This document shows, piece after piece, positions 36,634 through 37,500 of a stretch of 37,500 nt of DNA. Numbering within the stretch: position 1 is the stretch's first letter; each line of letters begins with the position of its first letter. Position numbers and translations under genes: made by a program. The stretch comes from Chrysomallon squamiferum (Eukaryota > Mollusca > Gastropoda > Neomphalida > Peltospiridae): contig CM022672.1 of the NCBI GenBank assembly GCA_012295275.1, forward strand, positions 33,489,061 to 33,526,560, read 5' to 3'. Below the pieces are notes generated by a model, which made no database searches, was not told where the DNA came from, and worked only from the letters and a program-made list of their open reading frames with translations.

Positions 36634-37227
36634 TTCTCTTAACTTCGGAAAATGCGTCACTCTGTGGAACGTTATATCATGCACAGTTATTTTGTTCCTT
36701 TACTACATGAGAGCGAGCTAAACTTAATGAGTCATTCTAAACTTTATCTGGCCTCTCAAGTATGTCCCGATTTGTCAGGTGTTACAGTATTCGTTTATAT
36801 TTTGTATGTATGTGTGTAAGCTAACCTTAGTGAGTAATCCTAAACTTCATCTGGCCTCTCAAGTATGTCCCGATTTCCCAGGTGTTACAGTTAGAAGTAT
36901 GATGACTCAGAAAAAATCGCTATACAGAAAACAGGTGATCCGAAGAGAAACTTTAAAAACTTTAAATCTATGCTAGTTTTATATTATTTAAAAGTATTAT
37001 ACTACCAGTTGTAGTAATACTAGTAGTAATAGTAGTAGTAGTAGTAGTAGCATCAGTAGTAGTAGTTTTATCAGCAGCAGTAGTAGTAGTAATAGTAATA
37101 GTATAATAATAATGCTATAAATACTATTACTATTGTTATTTTCTTTCCTTTCTTTCTTTTTTTCTTACTTTTGGTGGAGCTTTTGTAACTTGATAAATGC
37201 ATGTGTTATTTTATAATGTGCGGTTTC

Positions 37228-37290
37228 TTCCCAGTGAACGTATAAAACCGACTCATACAAAAGTAATACCAGTCATGTGACTCAGCAGTG
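37228..37290 (+). promoter_or_regulatory. TATA box plus CNC/Maf-type bZIP site (copy B)
   Basis: CCCAGTGAAC is followed by a canonical TATAAAA (37241-37247) and TGACTCAGCA (37278-37287), a textbook antioxidant-response core. The core changed from TGAGTCAGCA (copy A) to TGACTCAGCA, and both variants fit the bZIP consensus. A downstream tandem of CAGCAGTGTAG-like units (37283-37335) is unique to copy B. Confidence 0.4.
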
Positions 37291-37500
37291 TAGTTTCATT
37301 CCAGCAGTGTAAAATTTCGTCACAGCAGTGTAGAGTTTCGTCAAAGCAGGCACGTTTAGCTTGTGACAAAACAATGAACTGAGTTGCATGCACGATCTGC
37401 TAAACGTAATGTTAAAAATAAATGACAGGTTTTTATGTCAGTGTGTATCTTTGCCCTTACCAGATATATTTCATCAATAACAATTTTAGTTTGTTTTCTG

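Larger units (their letters stand above)
36013..37500. repeat. Tandem duplication, distal copy (B)
   Basis: This is the second copy of 32937-34060. The left-edge offset is about 3,076 bp, growing to about 3,390 bp on the right because copy B gained insertions: an (AAT)n tract at 36391-36453, poly(T) at 36595-36630, an internal 80-bp duplication (36711-36790 and 36817-36892), and (TAG)n at 37015-37110. It may continue past the window. Confidence 0.85.

Overview
This is a eukaryotic window with introns, consensus GT-AG splice sites, AT-rich spacers and an extreme density of microsatellites ((CA)n, (GA)n, (TAG)n, (AAT)n, (AAAT)n). Together with a Tc1-type transposon and a molluscan-looking LINE remnant, this suggests a lophotrochozoan, most likely a cephalopod such as an octopus. 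The organism call is inference from texture only.

The one gene I can reconstruct is sacsin (SACS), on the minus strand from about 30.85 kb down to 11.75 kb. Seven exons carry coding sequence: a 5' exon ending in the start codon (30848-30910), exons at 30334-30446, 27858-27983, 27019-27166 and 25027-26538, a giant 10.8 kb exon (12362-23146), and a short exon with the C-terminal half of the HEPN domain and the stop (11746-12042). All junctions agree in phase. The product has three sacsin repeating regions, each opening with an Hsp90-like (GHKL) ATP-binding fold, then an XPCB-like region, a J domain with an intact HPD motif, and a C-terminal HEPN domain. There is no N-terminal ubiquitin-like domain. 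The giant exon reads in five consecutive frames joined by four single-base shifts (about 22.8, 15.78, 14.47 and 12.66 kb). If each shift is treated as one wrong base (one extra, three missing), the coding length becomes an exact multiple of three (4,328 aa).

Region by region: 1-5 kb is microsatellite-rich spacer with a 65-bp tandem repeat; 5-7 kb is spacer with weak ORFs; 7-11 kb is AT-rich sequence downstream of sacsin with local duplications and probably a spliced 3' UTR exon; 11.7-30.9 kb is sacsin. Its intron at 23147-25026 holds a complete but inactivated Tc1/mariner DD34E transposon (23283-24771). Its intron at 27984-30333 holds (TAG)n repeats and decayed coding-like sequence of unknown origin. 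Upstream of the start codon, 31.6-32.7 kb holds the 3' end of a dead LINE with a poly(A) tail. From 32.9 kb to the window end there is a diverged tandem duplication (32937-about 34060 versus 36013-end). Each copy keeps a splice-donor-like site, a CCAAT box, bZIP (AP-1/CNC) sites and a TATA-like element. I read this as a duplicated sacsin promoter with first noncoding exon, possibly a divergent promoter.

No rRNA, tRNA, CRISPR array or other protein-coding gene could be supported.
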